64,000 nt of DNA, from NCBI GenBank assembly GCA_018402525.1, contig JAGYIR010000010.1, forward strand, positions 310,001-374,000, in the 5' to 3' direction. The translations under genes were made by a program, and so were the position numbers. Positions 18,075-26,798 of this stretch are shown one piece after another. Source of the DNA: Crocinitomicaceae bacterium (lineage in GTDB: Bacteria; Bacteroidota; Bacteroidia; Flavobacteriales_D; Crocinitomicaceae). Each line of letters opens with the position of its first letter. Position 1 is the first letter of the stretch. The notes below the pieces were generated by a model. The model searched no databases. It worked only from the letters and a program-made list of their open reading frames with translations, and had not been told where the DNA came from.

Positions 18075-18749
18075 ATGCCGAAGTTAATTCTTGTCCCAAC
18101 ACCTATAGGAAACTTAGAAGATATTACGCTTCGCGCGATTCGAATTTTGGAAGAAACAGAACTCATTTTTGCGGAAGACACCCGTGTGACTAAGAAACTG
18201 CTCAACCATTTAAATATTCAAAAAACGGTATATCCATTTCATGCCCACAATGAACACAAAGCGCTGAGTGTGGCTTTGGACAGAATTAAAACCAACACAA
18301 CCACAGTTTTAGTTTCTGACGCTGGTACTCCGGGAATTTCTGATCCAGGATTTCTTTTGGTTAGAGCGTGTTTAGAAGAAGGAATAGACATTGAATGTCT
18401 GCCCGGTCCAGTGGCTTTGATTCCAGCGTTAGTTGCGAGTGGTTTTCCCTGCGACAAATTCGTTTTCGAAGGATTTTTACCACATAAGAAGGGAAGACAA
18501 ACCCGTTTGAAAATTATCGCCGAAGAAACGAGGACTGTTGTTTTGTATGAATCTCCGCATCGATTGGTGAAATGCTTAGGTCAAATAGAAGAATTTATGG
18601 GTGGTGAACGAAAGGTGTGTGTGGCGCGAGAAATATCCAAAATGTTTGAAGAATACAAGCGCGGGACTGCTGCTGAGGTGAAGGCCTATTATGAAGCGCA
18701 TCCACCTAAAGGAGAAATAGTTATTGTGATTGAAGGAAAGCATGAGTAA
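18075..18749 (+). CDS. rsmI: 16S rRNA (cytidine(1402)-2'-O)-methyltransferase
   Basis: This 224-residue tetrapyrrole-methylase-fold protein methylates the ribose of C1402 in the decoding centre of 16S rRNA. Family blocks are all visible: VPTPIGNLEDITLRAIRILE, FAEDTRVTKKLL, VSDAGTPGISDPGFLLV, CLPGPVALIPALVASGFP and EGFLPHKKGRQ. The C-terminal EIVIVIEG strand is intact. The protein is shorter than the E. coli enzyme (about 286 residues) because the small C-terminal extension is absent. The stop overlaps the next ATG by eight bases. Confidence 0.95.
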   Translation: MPKLILVPTPIGNLEDITLRAIRILEETELIFAEDTRVTKKLLNHLNIQKTVYPFHAHNEHKALSVALDRIKTNTTTVLVSDAGTPGISDPGFLLVRACLEEGIDIECLPGPVALIPALVASGFPCDKFVFEGFLPHKKGRQTRLKIIAEETRTVVLYESPHRLVKCLGQIEEFMGGERKVCVAREISKMFEEYKRGTAAEVKAYYEAHPPKGEIVIVIEGKHE

Positions 18750-19779
18750 GTTGAAAAGTGAAGCATTTTTTATTACGAGAGTTGGAACACCAGAGGAGGC
18801 GTTCGAGCTCCGTGAGTTGGATATAGATGCGCCGTCCGAAGGAAGGGTGCTTGTAGAAGTGGAAGCATTTGGACTGAATTATGCAGATGTCATGGCGCGC
18901 CGAGGTTTGTACCGAGAGGCACCGTCTTTTCCTTGTGTGGTGGGCTATGAAGTTGTTGGAAAAATTATCGATTGTGGCAGCGCATCCGATGAACATTTGA
19001 TTGGAAAAAGGGTCTTGGCTTTTTGTCGTTTCGGTGGTTATGCGCGACATGTGGTGACGGAAAGTCATGCTGTAGTGGAAGTGCAACAGCAACCTGCACA
19101 GGAATTACTAGCGCTCAGTACGCAAGGTGTAACGGCTTATTACATGGCGGAGTATTTAACTCCAATCCACCAATCAGACATCGTTTTGATTCACGCTGCT
19201 GCTGGAGGAGTTGGAACCTTGTTGATTCAACTCGCTAAAAACAGTGGAGCTACGGTGATTGCTAAAATTGGTGATGAGAAGAAACGCGCTTTGGTCGAAC
19301 AACTGGGAGCCGATTTTATAGTCAATTACAACACGTCTGATTATGTAGCACAAGTCAACTCCTTTTTGAATGGACGAAGACTGGATGTAAGTTTCAACCC
19401 CGTAGCCGGATCAACCTATAAAAAGGACATGCAATTGCTTGGCTCTGGAGGAAGAATGATTTTATTTGGTGGTTCAGAATTATCAAAAGGCAAATGGGGT
19501 ATTTTTTCGAAACTCAATTTTGTGCGAAAAATGGGATTAATTCTCCCAATTGGACTCATGATGCGTTCGAAAAATGTACTCGGGGTCAATATGCTTAAAA
19601 TTGCAGATAACAAACCCGAGGTGCTAACACATTGCTTGGCAGCGGTGATTCAAAAGTATGCTAATGGAACGCTTCATCCGCAGGTGGGAGGTGCGTACAA
19701 TGCTACAGAATTGAACAAAGCACACACGTTGTTGGAAAGCGGTAAATCGACAGGAAAACTATCCATTTTTTGGGATTAG
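18742..19779 (+). CDS. MDR-family quinone oxidoreductase-like protein
   Basis: The protein has 345 residues and belongs to the medium-chain dehydrogenase/reductase superfamily, quinone reductase/VAT-1-like branch. It shows the GroES-like N-domain (VEVEAFGLNYADVMARRGLY, PCVVGYEVVGKI), the NADPH-binding VLIHAAAGGVGTLLIQLAK and GADFIVNYNTSDY. The structural and catalytic zinc ligands of alcohol dehydrogenases are missing, as expected for this branch. A TTG four codons upstream is possible, but the ATG at 18742 (MSKLKSEAFF) is the better start. It probably reduces a quinone or enone with NADPH; the substrate is not known. Confidence 0.88.
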   Translation: MSKLKSEAFFITRVGTPEEAFELRELDIDAPSEGRVLVEVEAFGLNYADVMARRGLYREAPSFPCVVGYEVVGKIIDCGSASDEHLIGKRVLAFCRFGGYARHVVTESHAVVEVQQQPAQELLALSTQGVTAYYMAEYLTPIHQSDIVLIHAAAGGVGTLLIQLAKNSGATVIAKIGDEKKRALVEQLGADFIVNYNTSDYVAQVNSFLNGRRLDVSFNPVAGSTYKKDMQLLGSGGRMILFGGSELSKGKWGIFSKLNFVRKMGLILPIGLMMRSKNVLGVNMLKIADNKPEVLTHCLAAVIQKYANGTLHPQVGGAYNATELNKAHTLLESGKSTGKLSIFWD

Positions 19780-21098
19780 AAACCGTCAAAATCTTGCTTT
19801 TCTGTATTTTCTTCCATACGCCGCTCTCTTTCTGGATCTACTACTTTTTTAGAAGAACCTCCAACAATAGGAATTTTGGGAAACAACACGTCTGCCACCT
19901 TTTCACCTTTATAGGCAATCAACGCTATCATCATGACAATGCTCGAAATCAGAATTGGGTACAACAGCAATCCTGTATCAAAATTAGGGATATGAATTGT
20001 GTCGTGTTTGAGTAAAACAAAGAAAAGCAACACCGTAATTAAACCTCTTGGTGCAATAAAGACTTCAGGAAATAGGTTCTCCCTAGAAACAAATCGAAGT
20101 AGTATCACTCTAATCGCATAGAAAATTCCAACGATCACAAAGCTGTTAATAGCGACCTCAAGATTGTACAAAGAACTAAGCGTAATGCTTAACCCAAACA
20201 CGACAAAAAAGAAGGTTCGAACCAAGAAAGCAGACTCGAGGGTCAAATTGTGAAAGTCATGCAAAATAGGCTTGACCTGCTCGTGGTTGAAAAATTTGGA
20301 CAGCTTTCCCTGAAAAAATAGTTCAGTATTGTTCAGCACTAGCCCAAATGCCAATATGATGAGTAAAGAAGATAAATGGAAGTATTTCCCCACGGCAAAC
20401 AATAGAATAAGTACGGCGATAATCAAAAAAAGCTTAACCTGCATACGCAAGTGTTGGAACAGATAGACCATCACGTAGGCCACCACGACAGAAAGTAAAA
20501 AGGTGACACCAATATTTAGAACTATTTCAAAAAACAGCGACCCTTGAGCACCTTTTTCACTAACACCATCTGCACCAATCATAAAGTAGAAAACCATGAT
20601 TCCAACAATGTCGGAAAATGTACTTTCATACACCATAAACTCCTTTTTCTTGCCGGTTAATCTGCCGACACTTGGAATGATTATCGCACTACTCATAATA
20701 CTTAGAGGTGTAGCATAAACTATGGCTGTATAGAATGATGTACTTGGGAAGATATAGAGAAAGAAACCACCAATGGCAAACATAGAGCCACCTATTCCAA
20801 GCACGGCAATGATAAAGGATCGAATGATTAAACCTGTTTTTTCTCGTTCTAGTTTTAAGTCCAGTGCGGCTTCTAAAACAATCATTACCAGTCCGATGTT
20901 GCCTAAAATCTCAAGAATGGTGTCCAACGCTAGATCTTTATCAAGAATGTTGTTTGCTGTCATTATGGCTTTAATACCTATACCTAGTCCAATCAATAAA
21001 ATGACCGAAGGAATATTGGTTTTCTTTGAAAGGATATTGAAAAAAAAGCTAAGTATTACTACGCCCGAAAGCGCCATAATGAGCAAGTATGAATTCAT
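19776..21098 (-). CDS. cation:proton antiporter (CPA family)
   Basis: The protein has 440 residues and about 12-13 membrane segments. The beginning LIMALSGVVILSFFFNILS and IPSVILLIGLGIGI, the segment LVMIVLEAALDLKL and the transport-site region VYESTFSDIVGIMVFYF are typical of NhaP-like CPA exchangers, where the acidic residues in the sixth segment carry ions. A short hydrophilic C-terminus rich in Arg/Glu ends the protein. It most likely exchanges Na+ or K+ for H+ at the inner membrane. Its 3' end overlaps that of the convergent MDR gene by four bases. Confidence 0.87.
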   Translation of the reverse strand: MNSYLLIMALSGVVILSFFFNILSKKTNIPSVILLIGLGIGIKAIMTANNILDKDLALDTILEILGNIGLVMIVLEAALDLKLEREKTGLIIRSFIIAVLGIGGSMFAIGGFFLYIFPSTSFYTAIVYATPLSIMSSAIIIPSVGRLTGKKKEFMVYESTFSDIVGIMVFYFMIGADGVSEKGAQGSLFFEIVLNIGVTFLLSVVVAYVMVYLFQHLRMQVKLFLIIAVLILLFAVGKYFHLSSLLIILAFGLVLNNTELFFQGKLSKFFNHEQVKPILHDFHNLTLESAFLVRTFFFVVFGLSITLSSLYNLEVAINSFVIVGIFYAIRVILLRFVSRENLFPEVFIAPRGLITVLLFFVLLKHDTIHIPNFDTGLLLYPILISSIVMMIALIAYKGEKVADVLFPKIPIVGGSSKKVVDPERERRMEENTEKQDFDGF

Positions 21099-21248
21099 GC
21101 AATCCTATTTAGTATAACAGCAGCCTTAGTTGACTGAAGCGGGTATCACAAACGTAATGAAAAAATTTGAGGTTACTTCGTGTATCAACCGCTTTCAAGA
21201 ACCAGCGAATTGAACCTCATTCCACAAGGCATTCTCAAATTTTTAACG

Positions 21249-21256
21249 TAATTTTG
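21249..21256 (+). promoter_or_regulatory. putative -7 element TAATTTTG
   Basis: TAATTTTG matches TAnnTTTG and lies 33 bp before the aldehyde dehydrogenase ATG at 21290. A matching -33 element is not evident. Confidence 0.45.
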
Positions 21257-21289
21257 TGACAGAAAATAAAAAGTTAACACAAGTAGACA

Positions 21290-22846
21290 ATGGCAGCAGT
21301 AATGACTGATCTTGGAATCGGAACAATATTAAACCAATTAGGAATTGAAAAGGAGAACAATGGTGCATCAACAGGTGGACATTGGTTCAATACACGCGGA
21401 GAGGTAATTGCCTCAGTTTCTCCTGTAGATGGACAAGTAATCGCTTCGGTGCATTCAGCAACAGAAGTGGATTATGAAGCAGTAATTTTGAAAGCGCAAG
21501 AAGCATTTTTGGAATGGCGCAAATGGCCTGCACCAAAAAGAGGAGAAGTGGTGCGTCAATTGGCTGAGAAGCTTCGAGAATACAAAGAACCGCTTGGAAA
21601 ATTGGTTTCTTACGAGATGGGTAAATCCTTGCAGGAAGGTTTAGGAGAAGTACAAGAGATGATTGATATTTGTGATTTCGCGGTTGGACTTTCACGTCAA
21701 CTGCATGGTTTGACAATGCACTCGGAGCGTCCAGGACACAGAATGTACGAGCAATACCACCCATTGGGAATCGTTGGAATTATTTCAGCCTTTAATTTCC
21801 CGGTTGCGGTTTGGAATTGGAATACGGCTCTTGCATGGATTTGTGGTGATGTATGTGTTTGGAAGCCATCGGAGAAGGCACCAATTACAGCTATCGCTTG
21901 TCAACAAATAACAAAACAAGTATTTGACGCAAACGGAGTTCCAGAAGGAGTTTCTGGATTGGTGATCGGCGGAGCTGACATAGGAAAATTAATGGCAGAA
22001 GACAAACGCGTTCCTTTGGTTTCAGCGACTGGATCTACACGTATGGGTAAATCTGTTGGTGCAGCTGTTGGTGAACGACTTGGAAAATCATTGCTAGAAC
22101 TTGGTGGAAACAACGCCATCATCATTACACCAAGTGCAGATTTGAAAATTGTTCTTCCGGGAGCAGTTTTTGGAGCAGTTGGAACATGTGGTCAACGTTG
22201 TACTTCAACACGAAGATTGATTGTTCATGATTCAGTTTACGATAAAGTAAAAGATGCATTGGTAAAAGCATACAGTCAATTGAAAATTGGAAATCCATTG
22301 GATCAAAATAACCACGTTGGACCGTTGATCGATAAAGACGCTGTTGCAGCCTACGAAGATGCGTTGAACAAAGCAGTTGCAGAAGGAGGGACAATTATCA
22401 CCGAAAGTGGAGTGCTTTCTGGCGATGGGTACGAATCAGGATGCTACGTGAAACCAGCAATGGTGGAAGCAAAGAACGAATTTAAAATTGTTCAACATGA
22501 AACGTTTGCGCCAATTTTGTACATCATGAAGTACAATGGTGGTGTTGAAAATGCAATCAAAATTCAAAACAACGTTCCACAAGGATTGTCTTCTGCAATT
22601 ATGACGAATGATTTGAAGGAATCTGAAATTTTTCTTTCAGCAGCAGGATCTGATTGTGGAATTGCCAATGTGAACATCGGAACTTCAGGAGCTGAAATCG
22701 GTGGTGCTTTCGGTGGAGAGAAAGAAACTGGTGGTGGACGTGAGTCTGGATCAGATGCTTGGAAAATCTACATGAGACGTCAAACAAATACAATCAATTA
22801 CACAGACAGCTTGCCTTTAGCACAAGGAATCAAGTTTGAGTTGTAA
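21290..22846 (+). CDS. aldehyde dehydrogenase, ALDH7/piperideine-6-carboxylate type
   Basis: The enzyme has 518 residues and belongs to the ALDH7 group (alpha-aminoadipic semialdehyde/antiquitin-like dehydrogenases of lysine breakdown). The opening NTRGEVIASVSPVDGQVIAS, the NAD site FNFPVAVWNWNTALAW, VSATGSTRMGKSV, the general base in LELGGNNAII and the catalytic cysteine C304 in GTCGQRCTSTRR are all present. The C-terminal GGAFGGEKETGGGRESGSDA is diagnostic of this group. It is a single-gene unit, closed by a terminator before hemW. The lysine-catabolic role is inferred from the family, since no other lysine-degradation gene is nearby. Confidence 0.9.
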   Translation: MAAVMTDLGIGTILNQLGIEKENNGASTGGHWFNTRGEVIASVSPVDGQVIASVHSATEVDYEAVILKAQEAFLEWRKWPAPKRGEVVRQLAEKLREYKEPLGKLVSYEMGKSLQEGLGEVQEMIDICDFAVGLSRQLHGLTMHSERPGHRMYEQYHPLGIVGIISAFNFPVAVWNWNTALAWICGDVCVWKPSEKAPITAIACQQITKQVFDANGVPEGVSGLVIGGADIGKLMAEDKRVPLVSATGSTRMGKSVGAAVGERLGKSLLELGGNNAIIITPSADLKIVLPGAVFGAVGTCGQRCTSTRRLIVHDSVYDKVKDALVKAYSQLKIGNPLDQNNHVGPLIDKDAVAAYEDALNKAVAEGGTIITESGVLSGDGYESGCYVKPAMVEAKNEFKIVQHETFAPILYIMKYNGGVENAIKIQNNVPQGLSSAIMTNDLKESEIFLSAAGSDCGIANVNIGTSGAEIGGAFGGEKETGGGRESGSDAWKIYMRRQTNTINYTDSLPLAQGIKFEL

Positions 22847-22870
22847 TTCGACAATAAATCATATTTTTGA

Positions 22871-22900
22871 AGGCTATCCACATTGCGGGTAGCCTTTTTT
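22871..22900 (+). terminator. Rho-independent terminator
   Basis: AGGCTATCC-loop-GGGTAGCCT with one G-U pair is followed by six T residues, 24 bp after the aldehyde dehydrogenase stop. It lies upstream of the hemW ATG at 22907, which argues against the longer TTG-initiated hemW frame beginning inside the hairpin. Confidence 0.82.
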
Positions 22901-22906
22901 GTTCCA

Positions 22907-24040
22907 ATGGCAGGCATCTACATCCATATTCCTTTTTGCAAGCAACAATGCACCTACTGCGATTTTCACTTTAGCACAACGTTTGAAGGTTATCGCTCCG
23001 AGATGGTAAATGCGATTGCTACTGAATTACGCACACGCATCGATTATTTGGAAGGGAAACCAATTGAAAGCATCTATTTTGGAGGTGGAACCCCAAGTAT
23101 TTTGAATGAACAGGAACTTTCTCTGTTGCTGACCGAAGTTCGTACGAATTATCAAGTAAATCCTAAGGCGGAGATTACACTCGAAACAAATCCAGATGAT
23201 ATTACTCAGGAGAAGTTAACGGAATGGAAAAATGTTGGAGTGAATCGGCTAAGCATCGGTTTGCAGTCGTTCAAGACAGAGGATTTGGAATGGATGAATC
23301 GCGCCCACACAGCGGATGAAAGTCGAAACTGTGTGGTACTGGCGAGGGCGCATAATTTTCAGAACTTAACGGTGGATCTAATGTATGGACTTCCAAATCT
23401 AAGCAATCAGGAATGGAAGTACCATATTTTGCAGGTGATAGAAATGGGCGTTACACATATTTCAGCCTATTGTCTTACTGTCGAAGAAAAAACCGTATTG
23501 AACAAATGGGTGAAAGAGGGGAAGATCCATCCAGCATCTGAAAATAAGCAAAGCGAGCAGTTTTTATTGTTGGTAGAAACTTTGGAGGTACATGGATTCG
23601 AACAATACGAAATTTCGAATTTTTGTCGACCGGGACATGAAGCAGTCCACAATTCAAATTATTGGAAAGGTGAATGGTATTTGGGTGTTGGTCCATCGGC
23701 GCACTCGTTCAATGGAACTTCTAGAAGCTGGAACATCGCTAATAATCAAAAATACATGCAGCGAATAGCTGGGAACGAAGGATGTTTTGAAACAGAAATC
23801 CTTTCAAATAGAGATCAATACAACGAACTATTATTGACAGGCCTTCGCACGAAATACGGTGTTTCAAGAAAAAAATTGGCCACACTTCATGCTATTTCTG
23901 AATCGACTGAGCTGAAAATTAATGAGTTCAACTCGGCTGGCTGGATGACTGAAATTGATGGTGTACTGTTATTGACCAAATCAGGTAGGTTGAAAGCAGA
24001 TTATATTGCTGCTGAACTGTTTCTGGACGTAAATGAATAA
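22907..24040 (+). CDS. hemW: radical SAM heme chaperone HemW
   Basis: The protein has 377 residues. MAGIYIHIPFCKQQCTYCDF carries the CxxxCxxC cluster that binds the radical-SAM [4Fe-4S] centre. YFGGGTPSIL, TLETNPDDIT, NRLSIGLQSF and TVDLMYGLPN are the usual family blocks, and the C-terminal HemN_C domain follows. HemW was long annotated as oxygen-independent coproporphyrinogen oxidase, but the family binds and delivers heme. The ATG at 22907 is chosen because the earlier TTG lies in the upstream terminator. It overlaps the VanZ-like gene by eight bases. Confidence 0.92.
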   Translation: MAGIYIHIPFCKQQCTYCDFHFSTTFEGYRSEMVNAIATELRTRIDYLEGKPIESIYFGGGTPSILNEQELSLLLTEVRTNYQVNPKAEITLETNPDDITQEKLTEWKNVGVNRLSIGLQSFKTEDLEWMNRAHTADESRNCVVLARAHNFQNLTVDLMYGLPNLSNQEWKYHILQVIEMGVTHISAYCLTVEEKTVLNKWVKEGKIHPASENKQSEQFLLLVETLEVHGFEQYEISNFCRPGHEAVHNSNYWKGEWYLGVGPSAHSFNGTSRSWNIANNQKYMQRIAGNEGCFETEILSNRDQYNELLLTGLRTKYGVSRKKLATLHAISESTELKINEFNSAGWMTEIDGVLLLTKSGRLKADYIAAELFLDVNE

Positions 24041-24404
24041 ATGGATGGGATTAAAAATTACGCTGGTGATCATTGTTTTATCAATCTCCTATTTGAGCCT
24101 AACGCCGTCTGAAATTGTGATAGTTGGAAACGACAAAATCAGTCATTTTATCGGGTATAGTGCGCTCACATTCAATATTGGATTACTTGTATTTCCATCA
24201 AAACGCCGTTTGCTGATTGGAATGCTCATTGCTGTGGCATTTGGCATCCTAATAGAATGTATCCAACACTACATTCCTGGTCGTTTCAGGTCGATGGAGG
24301 ATGTGTATGCAAATACGATGGGTGTTGCACTGGGTGGATTGTTAACGCTTGCTTTTGGAAAGGGCCTTCTTAAACTGCTTCGTAAATTCAGGTTATTTAG
24401 GTAG
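24033..24404 (+). CDS. VanZ-like small membrane protein
   Basis: The protein has 123 residues and three or four membrane segments: LVIIVLSISYLSL, LTFNIGLLVFPS, GMLIAVAFGILIECIQHYI and VALGGLLTLAFG. The pattern NDKISHFIGYSALTF followed by ECIQHYIPGRFRSMEDVYAN is the VanZ-like signature (conserved H, E, Q and D around the membrane face). VanZ in enterococci gives teicoplanin resistance, but most chromosomal homologues have no known role. Its start overlaps hemW by eight bases, so the two are co-translated. Confidence 0.85.
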   Translation: MNKWMGLKITLVIIVLSISYLSLTPSEIVIVGNDKISHFIGYSALTFNIGLLVFPSKRRLLIGMLIAVAFGILIECIQHYIPGRFRSMEDVYANTMGVALGGLLTLAFGKGLLKLLRKFRLFR

Positions 24405-24427
24405 TTTTACAATTAGAATTTTTTACC

Positions 24428-25870
24428 ATGGAAAAGCTTCAAAATTTTATTGACGGGAAATATTGTGCTCCTGCAAACGGAAATTACATTGATAACTACG
24501 AACCTGCTTCGGGCATGGTGTATTGCCAAATTCCTAATTCGGATGCAGAGGATGTTGAATTGGCTGTAAAAGCGGCTGAACGGGCCTTTCCTATATGGTC
24601 AAAAATGAGCATTGACGAGCGCAGTGCAATCCTCGTGAAATTATCACAAGGTATTGAAGCGCGCATGGATGAATTTGTGAAAGCAGAATCACGCGACAAT
24701 GGGAAACCGCTGTCATTGGCTGCCCATGTGGATATTCCTCGAGCAGTATCGAACTTTCACTTTTTCGCCACAGCAATTTTGCATTATGCTTCTGAATCGC
24801 ACAACATGGAAGGAGTTGGTGTAAACTATACTTTACGCAAACCATTGGGAATTGTTGGTTGTATTTCTCCATGGAATTTACCACTTTACCTTTTTTCTTG
24901 GAAAATTGCACCAGCACTTGCGGCAGGGAATTGTGTCATTGCTAAACCGTCAGAGGTTACTCCATACACTGCATATTTGTTGGGGAAAGTCGCACAAGAA
25001 GCAGGATTACCTGATGGTGTGTTGAATATTCTGCACGGCGAGGGTGGTGCAGCGGGTGATGCCATTGTCAAACATCCAAAAATTAAAGCAATTTCATTTA
25101 CCGGAGGAACAAAAACAGGCGAGTATATTGCTCGAACAGCTGCTCCAATGTTTAAAAAATTATCACTTGAATTGGGAGGAAAAAATCCCAACATCATTTT
25201 TGCAGATTGCGATTGGAAGGAGATGATGAGTACCACATTACGCTCGTCTTTCGCCAACCAAGGTCAAATTTGCCTATGCGGGTCACGAATTTTTGTCGAA
25301 CGATCCATTTACGATAAATTCAAAGAGGAGTTTGTTCAAAAGGTGGCATCTACAGTTGTTGCACATCCTGACGATCCAACTGCAAAATTGGGAGCAGTAG
25401 TTTCCAAAATGCACCTAGAGAAAGTGCTTTCCTACGTTGAACTAGCCAAGGAGGAAGGAGGAACTGTTTTGACAGGTGGAGAACGTGTTGTGCTTGATGC
25501 TCCTTATGAAAATGGGTATTATTTGCGACCAACAGTCATTGAAGGATTGGCATACGATTGTCGCACCAACCAAGAAGAGATTTTTGGGCCTGTAGTAACA
25601 ATTACACCATTTGATTCAGAAGAAGAAGTGCTCATGATGGCGAACTCGACCCAATATGGACTCAGTGCGACTTTATGGACCTCAAACTTACAGCGTGCGC
25701 ACCGCATGGCCAATGAGATTGATGCAGGAATCGTTTGGATCAACGCATGGTTGGTGAGAGACCTGAGAACACCTTTTGGTGGCGTAAAAGCTTCAGGCGT
25801 TGGTCGCGAAGGTGGCTGGGAAGCATTGCGCTTTTTTACAGAACCGAAAAACGTATTTGTGAAGTACTAA
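24428..25870 (+). CDS. aldehyde dehydrogenase, 2-aminomuconic/hydroxymuconic semialdehyde type
   Basis: The enzyme has 480 residues and the full ALDH layout: ISPWNLPLYLFSWKIAPALA, the cofactor lysine in NCVIAKPSEVTP, SFTGGTKTGEYIA, the general base in LELGGKNPNIIF and the catalytic cysteine C282 in NQGQICLCGSR. The start LQNFIDGKYCAPANGNYIDN and the ending PFGGVKASGVGREGGWEALR resemble the 2-aminomuconate/2-hydroxymuconate semialdehyde dehydrogenases (kynurenine or catechol meta-cleavage routes). No other gene of those pathways is present here. It begins 23 bp after the VanZ-like gene. Confidence 0.87.
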   Translation: MEKLQNFIDGKYCAPANGNYIDNYEPASGMVYCQIPNSDAEDVELAVKAAERAFPIWSKMSIDERSAILVKLSQGIEARMDEFVKAESRDNGKPLSLAAHVDIPRAVSNFHFFATAILHYASESHNMEGVGVNYTLRKPLGIVGCISPWNLPLYLFSWKIAPALAAGNCVIAKPSEVTPYTAYLLGKVAQEAGLPDGVLNILHGEGGAAGDAIVKHPKIKAISFTGGTKTGEYIARTAAPMFKKLSLELGGKNPNIIFADCDWKEMMSTTLRSSFANQGQICLCGSRIFVERSIYDKFKEEFVQKVASTVVAHPDDPTAKLGAVVSKMHLEKVLSYVELAKEEGGTVLTGGERVVLDAPYENGYYLRPTVIEGLAYDCRTNQEEIFGPVVTITPFDSEEEVLMMANSTQYGLSATLWTSNLQRAHRMANEIDAGIVWINAWLVRDLRTPFGGVKASGVGREGGWEALRFFTEPKNVFVKY

Positions 25871-25919
25871 AAAAGGGACAACCGAAACGATCATCCCCTA
25901 TAAAAATTAATTCACCTTC

Positions 25920-26696
25920 TTACTTCTGAAGAAGAATTCGCTTTGTAATGCTTTTGTTCTCAGTTACTACCTTCACAAAGTAGGCACCTGATTCCTGTGC
26001 GCTTAAATCGATTTTTGTATCGTTTTCCTGTTGCAAGATTACCTTTCCTGACAGATCAGCGACCAACACTGTGTAGTTTGATACACCTGGCTCGTTGATA
26101 GAAAGATTTACGATTCCATTTGAAGGATTTGGAGCAAGAGTGACTGCTAATTCGTTGGACAGTTCATCCACATTGGCGTAGTCAAACCACTCAATCTCTA
26201 TCTCCATAAAATAAATTCCACCCAACGAAATGGTATCAAGGGTTGGGGTGTTGGTAGGAATATCAATTAAATCGATTTGCTCAACAAACGTTCTTGCAAT
26301 TACTGCGTCATCTCCTGATTCTGTAGTGCAAGAAGTTGAAATGGCATCACTTTCAAAACCTTCCATTTCGAACGAAATGTAGCTTGATGTCACGATTGTA
26401 ACATTTGCTACCTCTAGGTTTGGAATATCATTCCACAATCCATACTCTTGATCGTCATCGTTGTCAAACGTCCAGCAATAATAGTTTTCATTTCCGCCGG
26501 CATCTGAAACCCAGATTTTGAAAACAGGATCTTGTGGTGCAAGTAGACAAAATGGCTGACCACCATCGCAATCATCTGCGAGCGCCATGAGTTTAGTTAC
26601 CGAAACAGAATAACCAACAATTTGAGTATGTCCCAAAAAGGGAATCGCAAACAAAAGAATGAATGCTATTTTTTGAAGTTTGTAGTGTTTAATCAT
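25920..26696 (-). CDS. T9SS-exported protein of unknown function
   Basis: The protein has 258 residues. The signal peptide is LQKIAFILLFAIPFLGHTQ. The body has an acidic Cys-containing segment (ALADDCDGGQPFCLL), several DNDDDQEYG-type acidic runs and one strand-rich region near EIEIEWFDYANVDEL. The last 75 residues are a T9SS type A sorting domain (VTLAPNPSNGIVNLSI to SITKRILLQK). I recognise no catalytic or binding fold in the middle. It lies downstream of the T9SS protease in the same direction but is separated by a terminator, so it is probably its own unit. Confidence 0.8.
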   Translation of the reverse strand: MIKHYKLQKIAFILLFAIPFLGHTQIVGYSVSVTKLMALADDCDGGQPFCLLAPQDPVFKIWVSDAGGNENYYCWTFDNDDDQEYGLWNDIPNLEVANVTIVTSSYISFEMEGFESDAISTSCTTESGDDAVIARTFVEQIDLIDIPTNTPTLDTISLGGIYFMEIEIEWFDYANVDELSNELAVTLAPNPSNGIVNLSINEPGVSNYTVLVADLSGKVILQQENDTKIDLSAQESGAYFVKVVTENKSITKRILLQK

Positions 26697-26741
26697 AGTT
26701 TTAGTTTTATGTAAATGTAAACTAAGTTTTTAAATTGTTTG

Positions 26742-26781
26742 CAAAAAAAAGCGGGACATCTATTTAAAATCTGTCCCGCTT
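26742..26781 (-). terminator. Rho-independent terminator of the T9SS protease gene
   Basis: Read on the minus strand, AAGCGGGACA-loop-TGTCCCGCTT is a perfect 10-bp stem followed by eight T residues, 17 bp after the protease stop codon. Confidence 0.88.
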
Positions 26782-26798
26782 AACCTGTTTCAATTCAA